64,000 bases of DNA from Rubrivivax sp. (GTDB lineage: Bacteria; Pseudomonadota; Gammaproteobacteria; Burkholderiales; Burkholderiaceae_C), in NCBI GenBank assembly GCA_027485165.1, contig JAIXRN010000074.1, forward strand, positions 62,001-126,000. Direction: 5' to 3'. Shown here piece by piece: positions 31,749 to 43,889 of this stretch. Positions within the stretch are counted from its first letter, which is position 1. Each line of letters opens with the position of its first letter. A model generated the notes under the pieces. It did no database searches, was not told the origin of the DNA, and worked only from the letters and a program-made list of their open reading frames with translations. The translations under genes and the position numbers were made by a program.

Positions 31749-32555
31749 ATGAACGAACTGCTGTTGACGCTGGGGGTGGAATCGTGGAAGCCGGCCATCG
31801 GCGCGCTGCTGCTGCCGCCCGTGCCCTTCATCGTACTGGTGCTGCTGGGCACGCGGCTGACGTTTCGCAGCCGCGGCCTGGGCTGGTGCCTGGTGCTGCT
31901 GGGCTGCACCGGCGTGTGGCTGTCGCAAACCACGGCCGCCAGCCACCACCTGCGCCGTTGGGCCCTGCAGCCCCCGCCCGTGCTGAGCCCGGCCAACATC
32001 GCGGCGCTGCGCCGCGCGCCCCAGACGGCCGTGCTGGTGCTGGGCGGCGGCGCGGTGCCGCTGGCGATGGAATACGGCACCAGCGACCTGCACCCACGCG
32101 GGGTGGAGCGGCTGCGCTACGGCATCTTCCTGGCGCGCCAGACCGGGCTGCCGCTGGCCTTCAGCGGCGGCGTGGGCTGGGGCGGGGACGACCGGGCCAG
32201 CGAAGCTGCGCTCGCCAGCCGCATCGCCGAGAACGAATTCGGCTTCAAGCTGCGCTGGCTGGAAACCCAGTCGCGTGACACGCGCGAGAACGCTTCGCGC
32301 AGCGTGCCCCTGCTGCGTGAACAAGGCGTCCGCCACATCGTGCTGGTGACGCACGACTACCACATGCCACGCGCGGCGCGCGCGTTCCGCAACGCCATCG
32401 CGGCCGGCCCCGTGCCGCTGCAGCTGACCCTGGCACCCCTGGGGGTGGCGCCCGAGGGTTCGCTGCGCGCCCGCGACTGGCTGCCCAGCCTGACCGGTGC
32501 CGACGAGACACGGCTGGTACTGCACGAATGGCTGGGTCGCCTGCTGGGGGCCTGA
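31749..32555 (+). CDS. YdcF/ElyC family membrane protein (DUF218)
   Basis: A 268-residue protein with two N-terminal transmembrane helices ([19 protein letters not shown] and [17 protein letters not shown]) and a periplasmic DUF218 domain. The domain starts at VLVLGGG and includes [30 protein letters not shown] and [10 protein letters not shown]. The Thr/Glu/His pattern in the last three motifs matches ElyC, SanA and YdcF proteins. ElyC affects peptidoglycan and lipid-carrier metabolism in E. coli; the same role here is only a suggestion. It is a single gene between gcdH and a convergent PDZ protein. Confidence 0.85.
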   Translation: MNELLLTLGVESWKPAIGALLLPPVPFIVLVLLGTRLTFRSRGLGWCLVLLGCTGVWLSQTTAASHHLRRWALQPPPVLSPANIAALRRAPQTAVLVLGGGAVPLAMEYGTSDLHPRGVERLRYGIFLARQTGLPLAFSGGVGWGGDDRASEAALASRIAENEFGFKLRWLETQSRDTRENASRSVPLLREQGVRHIVLVTHDYHMPRAARAFRNAIAAGPVPLQLTLAPLGVAPEGSLRARDWLPSLTGADETRLVLHEWLGRLLGA

Positions 32556-32596
32556 CGGCCCCGTACCGGTGGGGCTGAACCCGGCGCCGGTGTCCT

Positions 32597-33742
32597 TCAG
32601 CGCCCCGGTGGCTGGGCTTGCGCCGGCGGCGACATCTGCAGCGCCTCTTGCGCCTGGGCTTCCAACCGTTCCTTTTCGGCCTGCTGCCGCTGCAGCGCCT
32701 GCAGCCTGCGCACATGCTCGGCGGCACTGGATCGGCGGAAGGCGTCCATCATCACCACGTCCACCTTCAGGCCGCGCGCAGCCATGCGTTCGTTCAGGCG
32801 CAGGCCGGCAGCGGCGTCGCCGCCCAGTGCCACCACCACCTCGGTGGCAAAAAAGTCGGCGCTGCCCACAGCGCTGTCCACCGCCAGCGCGCGGTCGGCC
32901 TGCGCTTGCGCGGCCGACAGCAGCATGCCCGCCCCCGGCACCGCCACAGTCAGGATCTTGCCGACCACGAAGCCGGTGCTGCGCCCGGCGCTGGCCTGTT
33001 CGCGTTCATGGGCCGACAGGCTGGCCTGGAAATAGACGCCAAAGGCGGCGAGCCAGCGGAATTCGTCCTGCGTGCGCGCCTCGATCACGGCATTGGCCGG
33101 AATTTTCACGCGCTGCGTGCCCTGGCGCCAGAACACGTTGGGGTCGGCGTCGAACGTGCTGGCCGTGACGCCGCCGGCGCAGCCGGTCTGGGTGTCGACG
33201 CGCAGCGCGCGGCCGTCGGCCAGGGTCAGCGTGTAGGGCTTGCCTTCCGCAGCTTCTTCGCGCGCTTTCAGCACCACGTCCCAGAAGCCGGCGTCGTCGC
33301 GAGCCATCGGCAGTTCGCCGCGAAACACCGCGCCCAGTTCGAAGCGGGTGGCGCTGCCCGGCAGCGGCCGGCCGTTGATGGCCTGCACCGCATCGCCCCG
33401 TTTCAGCCCGGCCGGTGCTGATTCGTCCAGCCACACCACGCGCCATTGCTCGTCCATGCCGGTGACTTCGCGGTACAGCGCCAGGTCCTGCGCCGGCAGG
33501 CCGCGGCGCAGCGCGTGCACCGACAGCAGCACGAGGGGTTCGATCTCGGTCACCACATCGCACAGCGCCTCGGCGCCCCAGGCCACCTGGACGGCCGCAG
33601 CACGGAACTTCACCTCGTGTTCGAAGCGCGTCTTGAACAGTTCGCGCTCGAAGCTGCGGTCCTGCGCCTGGGCCTGCATAGGCACCAGGGCCAGCGCAGT
33701 CAAGGCCACGCGCGCCAGCAGACCGCAGGCCAGGTATTTCAT
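32597..33742 (-). CDS. Exported PDZ-domain protein, possibly a degenerate M48 relative
   Basis: A 381-residue protein of unknown function with a signal peptide (MKYLACGLLARVALTALALVPMQAQA). A PDZ-like segment occupies about 110-150, centred on APAGLKRGDAVQAINGRPLPG. The second half (about 220-350) has the order of elements found in some PDZ-M48 metalloproteases, including a helix with AHEREQASAG and a helix resembling the ADRALAV/AGY segment. It lacks HExxH, so a proteolytic role is unlikely. The C-terminus is a charged Gln/Glu-rich helix and a Pro tail. The ORF track starts four codons earlier at 33754; either ATG is possible. Confidence 0.6.
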   Translation of the reverse strand: MKYLACGLLARVALTALALVPMQAQAQDRSFERELFKTRFEHEVKFRAAAVQVAWGAEALCDVVTEIEPLVLLSVHALRRGLPAQDLALYREVTGMDEQWRVVWLDESAPAGLKRGDAVQAINGRPLPGSATRFELGAVFRGELPMARDDAGFWDVVLKAREEAAEGKPYTLTLADGRALRVDTQTGCAGGVTASTFDADPNVFWRQGTQRVKIPANAVIEARTQDEFRWLAAFGVYFQASLSAHEREQASAGRSTGFVVGKILTVAVPGAGMLLSAAQAQADRALAVDSAVGSADFFATEVVVALGGDAAAGLRLNERMAARGLKVDVVMMDAFRRSSAAEHVRRLQALQRQQAEKERLEAQAQEALQMSPPAQAQPPGR

Positions 33743-33762
33743 GCTGCAGGTCATCGGCCGTT

Positions 33763-34245
33763 TCAGAACGCCAGCGCAGCGATGAAGATGCCCACCATCA
33801 TGAAAGCGATCACGACCTTGGCCAGCATCCCGGCCATGATGCCCAGCCAGGTGGCCACGCCCACCTTCAGGGCGTGCTGTTCGTCGCGGCGCGCCACGTA
33901 TTCACCCACCGCCGCGCCCACCAGGGGCATGAAGAGCACGCCCACCAGGCCCATGAACAGGCCCACCACGGTGCCCACGGCGGCGCCCACCAAGGCCTGG
34001 CGGCTGGCCCCCACTTTTTTGGCACCCAGCAAGCCGGCCACGAAATCCAGCACCCAGGCCAGCACGGCCAGCAAGGCCACCACCACCAGGGTGCCCGTGC
34101 CGACGCGGGTGAAGTCGTCGATCCAGGCCCCCAGCACGATGCCGCCCAGCACCAGGGCGGTACCCGGTAGCGCGGGCAACACGGTGCCGGCCAGGCCGAT
34201 GAGGATGAGGGCGATCGACAATGTCCACAGCAGTGCGGGTGTCAT
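33763..34245 (-). CDS. DUF456 family membrane protein
   Basis: A 160-residue membrane protein of unknown function. It has about four hydrophobic helices, with glycine-rich packing motifs (GLAGTVLPALPGTALVLGGIVLGAW and GAAVGTVVGLFMGLVGVLFMPLVGAAVGEY). This is the DUF456 pattern, in which the PALPG motif is followed by a GxxxG-rich repeat. The true start is the ATG at 34245; the ORF track runs far upstream through the Tim44-like gene in antisense. It is divergent from that gene and ends 20 bases before the PDZ gene start on the same strand. Confidence 0.8.
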   Translation of the reverse strand: MTPALLWTLSIALILIGLAGTVLPALPGTALVLGGIVLGAWIDDFTRVGTGTLVVVALLAVLAWVLDFVAGLLGAKKVGASRQALVGAAVGTVVGLFMGLVGVLFMPLVGAAVGEYVARRDEQHALKVGVATWLGIMAGMLAKVVIAFMMVGIFIAALAF

Positions 34246-34370
34246 GGGGCAGCGGTGCGTGACCGGGGCGCGCCACAGCGGCGCAGCCCGATCATGCCGC
34301 GGCGCAGCACCCACGGCGCGCGGGGCCATGCACCGGTGCGCTGGGCATGGCGGACTCAATCGCGCACACT

Positions 34371-34384
34371 CCGCTTGCAAGCGG
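34371..34384. promoter_or_regulatory. Perfect 14-bp palindrome between DUF456 and Tim44-like genes
   Basis: CCGCTTGCAAGCGG is a perfect palindrome in the 231-bp divergent gap, about 93 bases before the Tim44-like start. A second, shorter palindrome GCACCGGTGC lies at 34330-34339. Either could bind a dimeric regulator controlling one or both genes. The rest of the gap holds no gene I can see. Confidence 0.3.
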
Positions 34385-34476
34385 TGGGACGCCGGTTTTC
34401 CGCGACTGTCTTGCACCGCGATGGGGTGCCCCCATCTCATCCTCCTACTGACTGGTTTTGCCAAAGGACTGCAAGA

Positions 34477-35520
34477 GTGAACACCTGGATGAACCGCGTA
34501 CTCAGCATCGCTCTCGGCGCCGCCGTTGTGCTGACCGGCGCGCTGCCGACACATGCCGATGCCAAGCGCCTGGGTGGCGGCAAGTCGCAGGGCATGCAGC
34601 GCGACATGCCGGCCCGCACCGCACCTGACGCACCGCCCGCCCGTCCGGCGCAGCCGGCCCAGGGTGCCAACCCCGGCACGCCTGCGGCCGCGGGCGCCGC
34701 AACTGCTGGTACGGCGGCTGCCGCGGCCGGCAAACGGTCGTGGCTGGGCCCGATCGCTGGTCTGGCTGCCGGTCTGGGCCTGGCGGCGCTGTTCAGCAGC
34801 ATGGGCCTGGGCGCTGAACTGGCGAACTTCGTCATGCTGGCCCTGCTGGGCGTGGCGGCGTTCTTCTTGGTGCGTTTCCTGATGGCCCGCTTCGGCAAGC
34901 AGGCACAGGGCCAGACACCGGCCCTGGCCGGTGCCGGCGCTACGGGCGTCGGCCGCACCCCCGGCGCGGTGCAAGCCCAGATGCCGGTTCAGCGCGAAAT
35001 GATCGATGAGCGCCCCGCCGCATTCCGGCCCCAACCGCAGCCAGCGGTTGCGCCCACTGCCCCGTCCGTACTGGGTACCGCTGAAGTTGCGCCCGCCAGC
35101 TTGGCAGCCGCACGCCCCGCTGCCGTCGCCGCCGCCTTCGTGCCCGCCAGCTTCGACAGCGAAGGCTTCGAACGCATCGCCAAGATGATCTTCATCCGCA
35201 TGCAGACGGCCAACGACGCTGGCGACCTGAACGACCTGCGCCGCTTCACCACGCCGGAGATGTTTGCCGCCATCCGGCTGGACATCCAGGACCGCGGCGA
35301 CGTGGCCCAAAGCACCGACGTGCAGAAGGTGGACGCCCAGGTGCTGGACGTCGCCGAGGAAGACGGCCGGCAGGTGGTCAGCGTGCGCTTCACCGGCCTG
35401 GTGGTTGAAGAAGCCGGCGCCGCCGCCACGGCTTTCAACGAGGTCTGGCACCTGGTCAAGGACGTCGGCAGCGCCGACAGCGCCTGGGCCATTGCCGGCA
35501 TCGAGCAGATCGCGGCCTGA
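34477..35520 (+). CDS. Tim44-like domain membrane protein
   Basis: A 347-residue envelope protein. It has a signal-like N-terminus (NRVLSIALGAAVVLTGALPTHADA) and an Ala/Pro-rich linker. Two hydrophobic segments follow (WLGPIAGLAAGLGLAALFS and LANFVMLALLGVAAFFLVRFLMARF), then a second linker and a C-terminal Tim44-like domain from about 205 (FIRMQTANDAGDLNDLRRFTTPEMFAAI onward). The family is widespread in Burkholderiales, with no settled function in bacteria. GTG at 34477 is chosen because AAAGGA precedes it by eight bases; an ATG four codons later is the alternative. An intrinsic terminator follows. Confidence 0.82.
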   Translation: MNTWMNRVLSIALGAAVVLTGALPTHADAKRLGGGKSQGMQRDMPARTAPDAPPARPAQPAQGANPGTPAAAGAATAGTAAAAAGKRSWLGPIAGLAAGLGLAALFSSMGLGAELANFVMLALLGVAAFFLVRFLMARFGKQAQGQTPALAGAGATGVGRTPGAVQAQMPVQREMIDERPAAFRPQPQPAVAPTAPSVLGTAEVAPASLAAARPAAVAAAFVPASFDSEGFERIAKMIFIRMQTANDAGDLNDLRRFTTPEMFAAIRLDIQDRGDVAQSTDVQKVDAQVLDVAEEDGRQVVSVRFTGLVVEEAGAAATAFNEVWHLVKDVGSADSAWAIAGIEQIAA

Positions 35521-35531
35521 ACCCCGATGCC

Positions 35532-35563
35532 CTGATCCGCTGATCCGCTGATCCCCTGATCTG
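35532..35563. repeat. Short tandem repeat, four 8-bp units
   Basis: Four consecutive units CTGATCCG, CTGATCCG, CTGATCCC and CTGATCTG lie 11 bases after the Tim44-like stop codon. The unit is not a multiple of three and no gene covers it. It is a candidate for strain-to-strain length variation. Confidence 0.75.
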
Positions 35564-35607
35564 CCGACCGGCCCGCCCACTGGGCCCTGTCAACCGGGCC
35601 CCAGCCA

Positions 35608-35652
35608 CTGCCCGCATTCGCCACCCCCGCGAATGCGGGCAGCGTCCTTTTT
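35608..35652 (+). terminator. Rho-independent terminator of the Tim44-like gene
   Basis: CTGCCCGCATTCGC and GCGAATGCGGGCAG form a perfect 14-bp stem with a seven-base loop. CGTCC and five T residues follow. This is one of the strongest hairpins in the window and ends transcription before the S9 peptidase gene. Confidence 0.88.
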
Positions 35653-35701
35653 GGGCTCGTAGCGCACGCGGGCTGGCAGCCCCGGCCGTTAGCATGGTGG
35701 C

Positions 35702-37816
<2,115 letters not shown>

Positions 37817-37844
37817 CCGGGGCGTTGTCGCCCGCGCTGCGCAG

Positions 37845-38963
37845 TCAAACGCCCAGCAGCGCCTGCGCCTCGCGCCAGGACCTTCGCACCCAGTCGGCAG
37901 CGGGTTCGCCGGGCCGGCACAGGCTGGCGGCCTGCCCGGCCCAGGCCTGCAGGCGCTGCAGGTCGCCGGCCTGCTCGGCTTCACGGCGCATCGCCGCCGT
38001 CAGTCCGCGCTGCACCGGGTAGTGCGCAGGCGGCGGGGCGGCCGGCCCCGCTGCCGCGCGCACATAGGCGTTGCCGATGGCGCGGCCCCAGCGGCCGGAA
38101 AAAGCCTGCGTCAGCTGGGTCTGGGTCGGCGCCAGGGCGGGCAAGGCCCCGGCCCAGACCGGGGCGATGCCGGCTTCGGGACAGGTCAGCAGTGCCGTGC
38201 CCACTTGCACAGCGCTGGCGCCCAGCATCAAGGCCGCGGCCATGCCACGGGCGTCGCCAATGCCCCCGGTGGCCACCACGGGCACGCTCACGGCGTCCAC
38301 CACCTGCGGCAACAAAGCGAACAGGCCGACAGCATCGTCGCGGCCGCGGGCAGCGTCGAAGCAGCCGCGATGACCGCCGGCTTCGGCCCCCTGGGCGACG
38401 ACCACATCTGCGCCCGCAGCAGCCGCCAGGCGGGCTTCAGCGGGCGTGGTGACAGTGGCCCACCAGGCCACGCCCGCGTCGCGAAAGCGCTGCCCCCACA
38501 CAGGCGGCAGCAGGCCCATGATGGTGGACACCACGGCCGGCCGAGCCGCCAGCACGGCAGCGCACTGGGCATCGAAATCTGGCGGACGGGCGTTGCCCGC
38601 GTCAGCGCCCACCTGCGGGCCAAAACCGGCCAGGAACTGGCGCAAAGCGGCTTCGTGGCGGGCGTCGCGCAGCGGTGGCGGGTCTGGCACCCACAGGTTC
38701 AGCTGCAGCGGGCCGTCGCTCAGGCCGCGCACGTCGTTCACCCAGGCGCTGATGGCAATGGGCTCCAACAGCAGGGCGCCCAGGGCGCCCATGCCGCCGG
38801 CACGGGCCACGCCGGCCGCCAGCGCAGGTGGCGATGCGCCGGCCATCGGCGCCATCACCACGGGCAGCCGCATGCCCCAGCGGCGCGCAAAGGCCAGGCT
38901 GCGGGCGTGCGGGGTTTCAGGCACGGCTTTGCAGGCCTGCAGGATGCTCGGCACCTGCGGCAC
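37845..38963 (-). CDS. Nitronate monooxygenase (2-nitropropane dioxygenase family)
   Basis: An FMN-dependent TIM-barrel enzyme of up to 372 residues that oxidises nitronates or propionate-3-nitronate. Motifs are RLPVVMAPMAGASPPALAAGVARAGGMGALG at the N-terminus, AQGAEAGGHRG for the flavin/active-site His, and PVVATGGIGDARGMAAALMLGASAVQVGTALL for the phosphate-binding loop. The start is uncertain: GTG at 38963 overlaps the upstream gene by 47 bp, while an in-frame GTG at 38924 would overlap by only eight and leaves a more usual N-terminus. It forms a minus-strand run with the VOC-RidA gene and purL. It may detoxify nitro compounds. Confidence 0.88.
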   Translation of the reverse strand: MPQVPSILQACKAVPETPHARSLAFARRWGMRLPVVMAPMAGASPPALAAGVARAGGMGALGALLLEPIAISAWVNDVRGLSDGPLQLNLWVPDPPPLRDARHEAALRQFLAGFGPQVGADAGNARPPDFDAQCAAVLAARPAVVSTIMGLLPPVWGQRFRDAGVAWWATVTTPAEARLAAAAGADVVVAQGAEAGGHRGCFDAARGRDDAVGLFALLPQVVDAVSVPVVATGGIGDARGMAAALMLGASAVQVGTALLTCPEAGIAPVWAGALPALAPTQTQLTQAFSGRWGRAIGNAYVRAAAGPAAPPPAHYPVQRGLTAAMRREAEQAGDLQRLQAWAGQAASLCRPGEPAADWVRRSWREAQALLGV

Positions 38964-39816
38964 CCGCGGCAGCCTGGCGCCTCAACGCCGTCACCTCGAT
39001 TTCGATGCGCATGCGGGGGTCGGCCAGGCCGGCCTGCAGCATCGTGGCGGCCGGCCGAACCTGCCCGAATGCGGCGCGCAGCACGGGCCAGCAGGGCTCG
39101 AAGTCTTCGGTCTTCGGCAGCAAGTACTGCACGCGCACCACGTCGGCCAGGCTGGCCCCGGCCTGTGCCAGGGCGGCTTCGATGTTGCGCAGGCATTGCG
39201 CGACTTGCTGAACGACGTCTTCGCTGATCGTCATGGCCGCATAGTCGAAGCCGGTGGTGCCGGAAACAAATATCCAGTCGCCCGCGACGACAGCACGCGA
39301 ATAGCCGATCTCGGCTTCGAAGCGTGAACCTGAGCTGATGCAACGGCGGCTGCCGTGGGCAGGGCCTGGCACCTCGGTCGTACTGGCCGGCGCCGCCACA
39401 TCTTCCGTGGCGGCCACGTCAGCCACCTGCCAGAGCTGGAAGACATTGCCCTCGGGGTCGTGCCCGTCGCACATCGTGCGCGTCTGGCCCAGCCGGGTGT
39501 AGGTCCACTCGCGCGCCACCGGGTCCAGCACCCCGCCCAGCGCCGCCGCATAGGCGCGGGCCGCAGCCAGGTTCGTGACGGCGAAAACGGGCTTGATCGG
39601 GGTGTCTTCGCGCCGCGCAGGCGGCTGGTCGATGACGATGTCCTTGGCGTAGCGTGCAGGAATGGCGTGCACGATCAGCTGCGATTCACCGGCCAGCAGC
39701 ACCACGTGGCCCTTGTCGCCGCCCGCCGGCTGCAGCCCGCAGACCTGCTGATAGAACGCCGCCACGCGTGCCATGTCCTTGGCGAAGATCACCGCGCCTG
39801 TCAGCCCGGCTGCCAT
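38917..39816 (-). CDS. Fusion of a VOC (glyoxalase/dioxygenase) domain and a RidA domain
   Basis: One uninterrupted 299-residue ORF joins two domains usually encoded separately. Residues 1-130 match the vicinal-oxygen-chelate fold (TGAVIFAKDMARVAAFYQQVCGL and the C-terminal DPEGNVFQLWQV). Residues about 158-285 match the RidA/YjgF family (RRCISSGSRFEAEIGYSRAV, VSGTTGFDY, ISEDVVQQVAQCLRNIEAAL, RPAATMLQAGL, MRIEIEVTALR). RidA proteins hydrolyse reactive enamines/imines; VOC proteins bind metal and act on small molecules. The linker (131-157) is Ala/Thr-rich. A GTG at codon 149 could also start a separate RidA protein. It begins two bases after the purL stop. Confidence 0.8.
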   Translation of the reverse strand: MAAGLTGAVIFAKDMARVAAFYQQVCGLQPAGGDKGHVVLLAGESQLIVHAIPARYAKDIVIDQPPARREDTPIKPVFAVTNLAAARAYAAALGGVLDPVAREWTYTRLGQTRTMCDGHDPEGNVFQLWQVADVAATEDVAAPASTTEVPGPAHGSRRCISSGSRFEAEIGYSRAVVAGDWIFVSGTTGFDYAAMTISEDVVQQVAQCLRNIEAALAQAGASLADVVRVQYLLPKTEDFEPCWPVLRAAFGQVRPAATMLQAGLADPRMRIEIEVTALRRQAAAGAAGAEHPAGLQSRA

Positions 39817-39817
39817 C

Positions 39818-42800
39818 TCAAGCCACCCACTTTCTGGCGTTGCGGAACATGCGCATCCACGGGCTGTGCTCGCTGACCGCGCCCGGCGACCAGCTCATCA
39901 GAACGTTGCGGAACACGCGCTCGGGGTGCGGCATCAGTGCAGTGAAACGGCCGTCGGAGGTGGTCACGGCCGTCAGGCCGGCCGGGCTGCCGTTGGGGTT
40001 GAAGGGATAGGCCTCAGTGGGCGCGCCGGCGTTGCTGACGAAACGCATCGCGCGGTGCACGGCCGCGGCGTCGCCGCGCTGGCTGAAGTCGGCCCGGCCT
40101 TCGCCGTGCGCCACCGCGATCGGCAGCCGGCTGCCGGCCATGCCCTGGAAGAACAGGCTGGGGCTGTCCAGCACTTCCACCATCGACAGCCGCGCTTCGA
40201 ATTGCTGGCTGGCGTTGCGCGTGAAGCGCGGCCAGGCCTGCGTGCCGGGGATGATGGGGCTCAGCGCCGCCAGCATCTGGCAGCCGTTGCAAACGCCCAG
40301 AGCGAAGGTGTCGGGCCGGTTGAAGAAGGCCGCAAAAGCTTCGGCCAGCTGGGGGCTGAACAGGATGCTGCGTGCCCAGCCTTCGCCTGCGCCCAGCGTG
40401 TCGCCGTAGCTGAAGCCGCCGCAGGCCACCAGGCCGCGGTAGTCAGACAGTTTTGCGCGGCCGGCCTGCAGATCGGACATGTGCACGTCGAAGGTGTCGA
40501 AGCCGGCCTGGTCCATCACCCAGGCCATTTCCAGGTGCGAGTTCACGCCCTGTTCCCGCAGGATGGCCAGCTTCGGCCGCGCGCTGTGCACATAGGGCGC
40601 GGCCACGTTGTCCTGCGGGTCGAAGCTGAGATGCTGATGCAGGCCCGGGTCGGCCGGGTCGCCGGCAACGGCATGTTCGGCGTCGGCGCAGGCCGGGTTG
40701 TCGCGCTGTTGCGCGATGCGCCAGGCCACCTGGTCCCACTGCTGCTGCAGCGCCTGCAGCGGCGCGCCGAACTGCAGCTTGGTGTCGCGCCAGACCTCCA
40801 CCACGCCGCGGTCGTTGGGCTTGCCGACGAAGTGGGCGTGGCGGCTCAGGCCATGTTCGCGCAGGGTCTGGATGACTTCGTTGCGTACGGCAGTGGGCAC
40901 CTGAATGACGACGCCCAGCTCTTCATTGAACAGCGCCTGCAGCATCAGTTCGTTGCGGCGTTCGCTCACCTGCGTGGCCCAGTTCTTCGAATCGCCGTAC
41001 TCGGCGCGGCTGTCAACAATGCCATCGCCTTCGGTCACCAGGATGTCCACGTTCAGGCTCAGGCCCATGTGCCCGGCAAAGGCCATCTCGCACACCGTGG
41101 CCCACAGGCCGCCGTCGCTGCGGTCGTGGTAGGCCAGGATGCGGCCCTGGGAGCGAAGCGCATTGATCGCCGCGACCAGGGCCTTGACCTGCTGCGCGTC
41201 GTCCACATCGGGCACTTCATGCCCGAACTGGCCCAGCACCTGCGCCAGCATGCTGCCACCCATGCGCTTTTTGCCCTGGCCCAGGTCGACGAGCACCAGG
41301 GTCGTGTCCCCAGGCTGCAGCTGCGGCGTGAGCGTGCCGCGCACATCGTCCAGCGTGGCGAAGGCCGTGACGATCAGCGACACCGGCGCCGTCACCTGCC
41401 TGGCCACATCACCCTCTTGCCAGCGCGTGCGCATCGACAAGGAATCCTTGCCCACCGGGATGCCGATGCCGAGTGCCGGACACAGTTCCATGCCGATGGC
41501 GTGCACGGTGTCGTACAGCGCCGCGTCTTCGCCGGGCTCGCCGCACGCGGCCATCCAGTTGGCGCTGAGCTTCACACGGCTTAGCGCGATGGGCGCAGCC
41601 AGCAGGTTGGTGATGGCCTCGGCCACCGCCATGCGGCCGCTGGCCGGGCCGTTCAGCGCTGCCAGCGGTGTGCGTTCGCCCATGGCCATGGCCTCGCCGC
41701 GGAAGCCCGCGTAGTCGGCCAGCGTCACGGCGCAGTCGGCCACCGGCACCTGCCAGGGGCCAACCATCGGGTCGCGGTGGCTCAGACCGCCGACGGTGCG
41801 GTCGCCGATGGTGATGAGAAAGCGTTTGCTGGCCACGCTGGGGTGGCGCAGCACGTCCAGCGCCACGGTTTCCAGTTTCACGCCCGTCAGGTCCAGCGGG
41901 GCTTCGCTGCGGGCCACGCGCTGCACGTCGCGGTGCATCTTGGGCGGCTTGCCCAGCAGCACGTCCATGGGCATGTCGATCACGCGCTGGGGTTTGCCGT
42001 CATCGCCGGGGCCGTCTTCCAGGACCAGTTCACGTTCGCTGGTGGCCGTGCCCACCACCGCAAACGGGCAGCGTTCACGCGCGCACATCTGCTCGAACAG
42101 CGGCATCCGGTCGGGCGCAATGGCCAACACATAGCGTTCCTGGCTCTCGTTGCACCAGGCTTCCTTCGGCGCCAGACCGCTTTCTTCCAGCGGGACCTTG
42201 CGCAGGTCGAAACGCGCACCCTGCCCTGCGCCGTCCACCAGTTCGGGGAAGGCATTGCTGATGCCGCCGGCGCCCACGTCGTGGATGGCCAGCACGGGGT
42301 TGTGTTCACCCAGGGCCCAGCAATGGTTGATGACCTCCTGCGCCCGGCGCTGGATCTCGGGGTTGCCGCGCTGCACGCTGTCGAAGTCCAGCGCCGCGGT
42401 GTTGGCGCCGGCGGCCATCGAACTGGCGGCGCCGCCACCCATGCCGATGCGCATGCCCGGCCCGCCCAGCTGCACCAGCAGCGTGCCGGCGCCAAAGGGC
42501 AGCTTGTGCGTCTGCGTGGCGTCGATCTGCCCCAGGCCGCCGGCGATCATGATGGGCTTGTGATAGCCGCGCATCACGCCGGCCACGGGCTGCTCGAAGC
42601 TGCGGAAGTAGCCGCCCAGGTTGGGCCGGCCGAATTCGTTGTTGAAGGCGGCGCCGCCCAGTGGGCCTTCCGTCATGATCTGCAGCGGGCTGGCGATGTG
42701 CGCGGGCTTGCCGATGGCCTGCCGCTCCCAGGGCTCGTCCAGGCCCGGCAGGCGCAGGTGGCTGACGCTGAAGCCCGTCAGGCCCGCCTTGGGCTTGGCG

Positions 42801-43834
42801 CCGCGGCCGGTGGCGCCTTCGTCGCGGATTTCGCCGCCCGCGCCCGTGCTGGCGCCCGGGAAGGGGCTGATGGCCGTGGGGTGGTTGTGCGTTTCCACCT
42901 GCATCAGCACATGCGCTGTGGCGTCGCGCGCCGTGTATGGCGGGGCGTTGGTGAAGCCGTTCGGGCCCCAGCGTTGCACCGGCCCACCGGCCATCACCGC
43001 AGCGTTGTCGCTGTAGGCCACCACGCTGTGCTGCGGGCTGGTCTTTTCCGTGTGGCGGATCATGCCGAACAGCGTGTGCGGCATGGCCACGCCGTCGATG
43101 CTGAAGCTGGCGTTGAAGATCTTGTGCCGGCAGTGTTCACTGTTGGCCTGCGCGAACATCATCAGCTCGACATCGCTGGGGTTGCGGCCCAGCGTGGTGA
43201 AGGCCTGCACCAGGTAGTCGATCTCGTCGTCGGACAGCGCCAGGCCGAATTCGCCGTTGGCTTGCACCAGCGCGGCGCGGCCGTGGCCCAGCACGTCCAC
43301 ATGCACCAGCGGCGGCGCGGGCTGTGGCACGAACAGCTGGGCTGCGGCTTCGCGTTCGAAGGCCACGCTTTCCGTCATGCGGTCGTGCAGCAGGGCGGCC
43401 ACGACCAGGCGTTCATCGGCCGACAAGGGCTTGGCCGCACTGAACAGGCCAGCCTTCAGCGACAGCCGGTACTCCGTCACGCGCTCGATGCGGCGCAGCA
43501 CCGAGCCGCCCCCGGCGCCGCGGGCGCCGATGCCGCAGACGCGGGCGATGTCGCTGGCCTTGCTGGCCCAGGGCGACACCGTGCCCAAGCGCGGCATCAC
43601 CAGCACCAGGGCGCCGTCCGTCGGGCCGGCGTAGGGGTCGCCGTAGTGCAGCAGGGCCTGCAGGCGGTCGCGTTCGGCCGGGGCCAGTTCGCTGTCAGCA
43701 TGCACCCAGTGCACCGACATGGCCGCCACACCCGTCACGCGGGGGCACACCTGTTGCAGGCGGGCCAGCAGGGCGCTGGCGCGGAAGTCGGAGAGTGCGT
43801 TGCCGCCCTCGAAAAAAACCGTGGAAGTGGGCAT
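39818..43834 (-). CDS. purL: Phosphoribosylformylglycinamidine synthase PurL (large single-chain type)
   Basis: Catalyses the ATP- and glutamine-dependent conversion of FGAR to FGAM in purine synthesis. The 1338-residue size is that of the proteobacterial fused enzyme. It has an N-terminal PurS-like domain, two AIR-synthase-type ATP-binding halves ([21 protein letters not shown] is the typical first motif) and a C-terminal class I glutamine amidotransferase. The amidotransferase has its catalytic Cys in [12 protein letters not shown] and His/Glu near PHPERVFRN. The ATG at 43834 is 70 bases from the divergent map gene. A second purine gene, purN, is at the other end of the window. Confidence 0.97.
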   Translation of the reverse strand: MPTSTVFFEGGNALSDFRASALLARLQQVCPRVTGVAAMSVHWVHADSELAPAERDRLQALLHYGDPYAGPTDGALVLVMPRLGTVSPWASKASDIARVCGIGARGAGGGSVLRRIERVTEYRLSLKAGLFSAAKPLSADERLVVAALLHDRMTESVAFEREAAAQLFVPQPAPPLVHVDVLGHGRAALVQANGEFGLALSDDEIDYLVQAFTTLGRNPSDVELMMFAQANSEHCRHKIFNASFSIDGVAMPHTLFGMIRHTEKTSPQHSVVAYSDNAAVMAGGPVQRWGPNGFTNAPPYTARDATAHVLMQVETHNHPTAISPFPGASTGAGGEIRDEGATGRGAKPKAGLTGFSVSHLRLPGLDEPWERQAIGKPAHIASPLQIMTEGPLGGAAFNNEFGRPNLGGYFRSFEQPVAGVMRGYHKPIMIAGGLGQIDATQTHKLPFGAGTLLVQLGGPGMRIGMGGGAASSMAAGANTAALDFDSVQRGNPEIQRRAQEVINHCWALGEHNPVLAIHDVGAGGISNAFPELVDGAGQGARFDLRKVPLEESGLAPKEAWCNESQERYVLAIAPDRMPLFEQMCARERCPFAVVGTATSERELVLEDGPGDDGKPQRVIDMPMDVLLGKPPKMHRDVQRVARSEAPLDLTGVKLETVALDVLRHPSVASKRFLITIGDRTVGGLSHRDPMVGPWQVPVADCAVTLADYAGFRGEAMAMGERTPLAALNGPASGRMAVAEAITNLLAAPIALSRVKLSANWMAACGEPGEDAALYDTVHAIGMELCPALGIGIPVGKDSLSMRTRWQEGDVARQVTAPVSLIVTAFATLDDVRGTLTPQLQPGDTTLVLVDLGQGKKRMGGSMLAQVLGQFGHEVPDVDDAQQVKALVAAINALRSQGRILAYHDRSDGGLWATVCEMAFAGHMGLSLNVDILVTEGDGIVDSRAEYGDSKNWATQVSERRNELMLQALFNEELGVVIQVPTAVRNEVIQTLREHGLSRHAHFVGKPNDRGVVEVWRDTKLQFGAPLQALQQQWDQVAWRIAQQRDNPACADAEHAVAGDPADPGLHQHLSFDPQDNVAAPYVHSARPKLAILREQGVNSHLEMAWVMDQAGFDTFDVHMSDLQAGRAKLSDYRGLVACGGFSYGDTLGAGEGWARSILFSPQLAEAFAAFFNRPDTFALGVCNGCQMLAALSPIIPGTQAWPRFTRNASQQFEARLSMVEVLDSPSLFFQGMAGSRLPIAVAHGEGRADFSQRGDAAAVHRAMRFVSNAGAPTEAYPFNPNGSPAGLTAVTTSDGRFTALMPHPERVFRNVLMSWSPGAVSEHSPWMRMFRNARKWVA

Positions 43835-43889
43835 GGAACGCGGTGGGGCGGGGGCCGGCTGCTGGGCAAGCCACGATTTTAGGGGCCGG

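Noticed and set aside
41777-43882. 701-residue plus-strand ORF opposite purL
   Set aside because: Antisense shadow of a gene with complete purL motifs.
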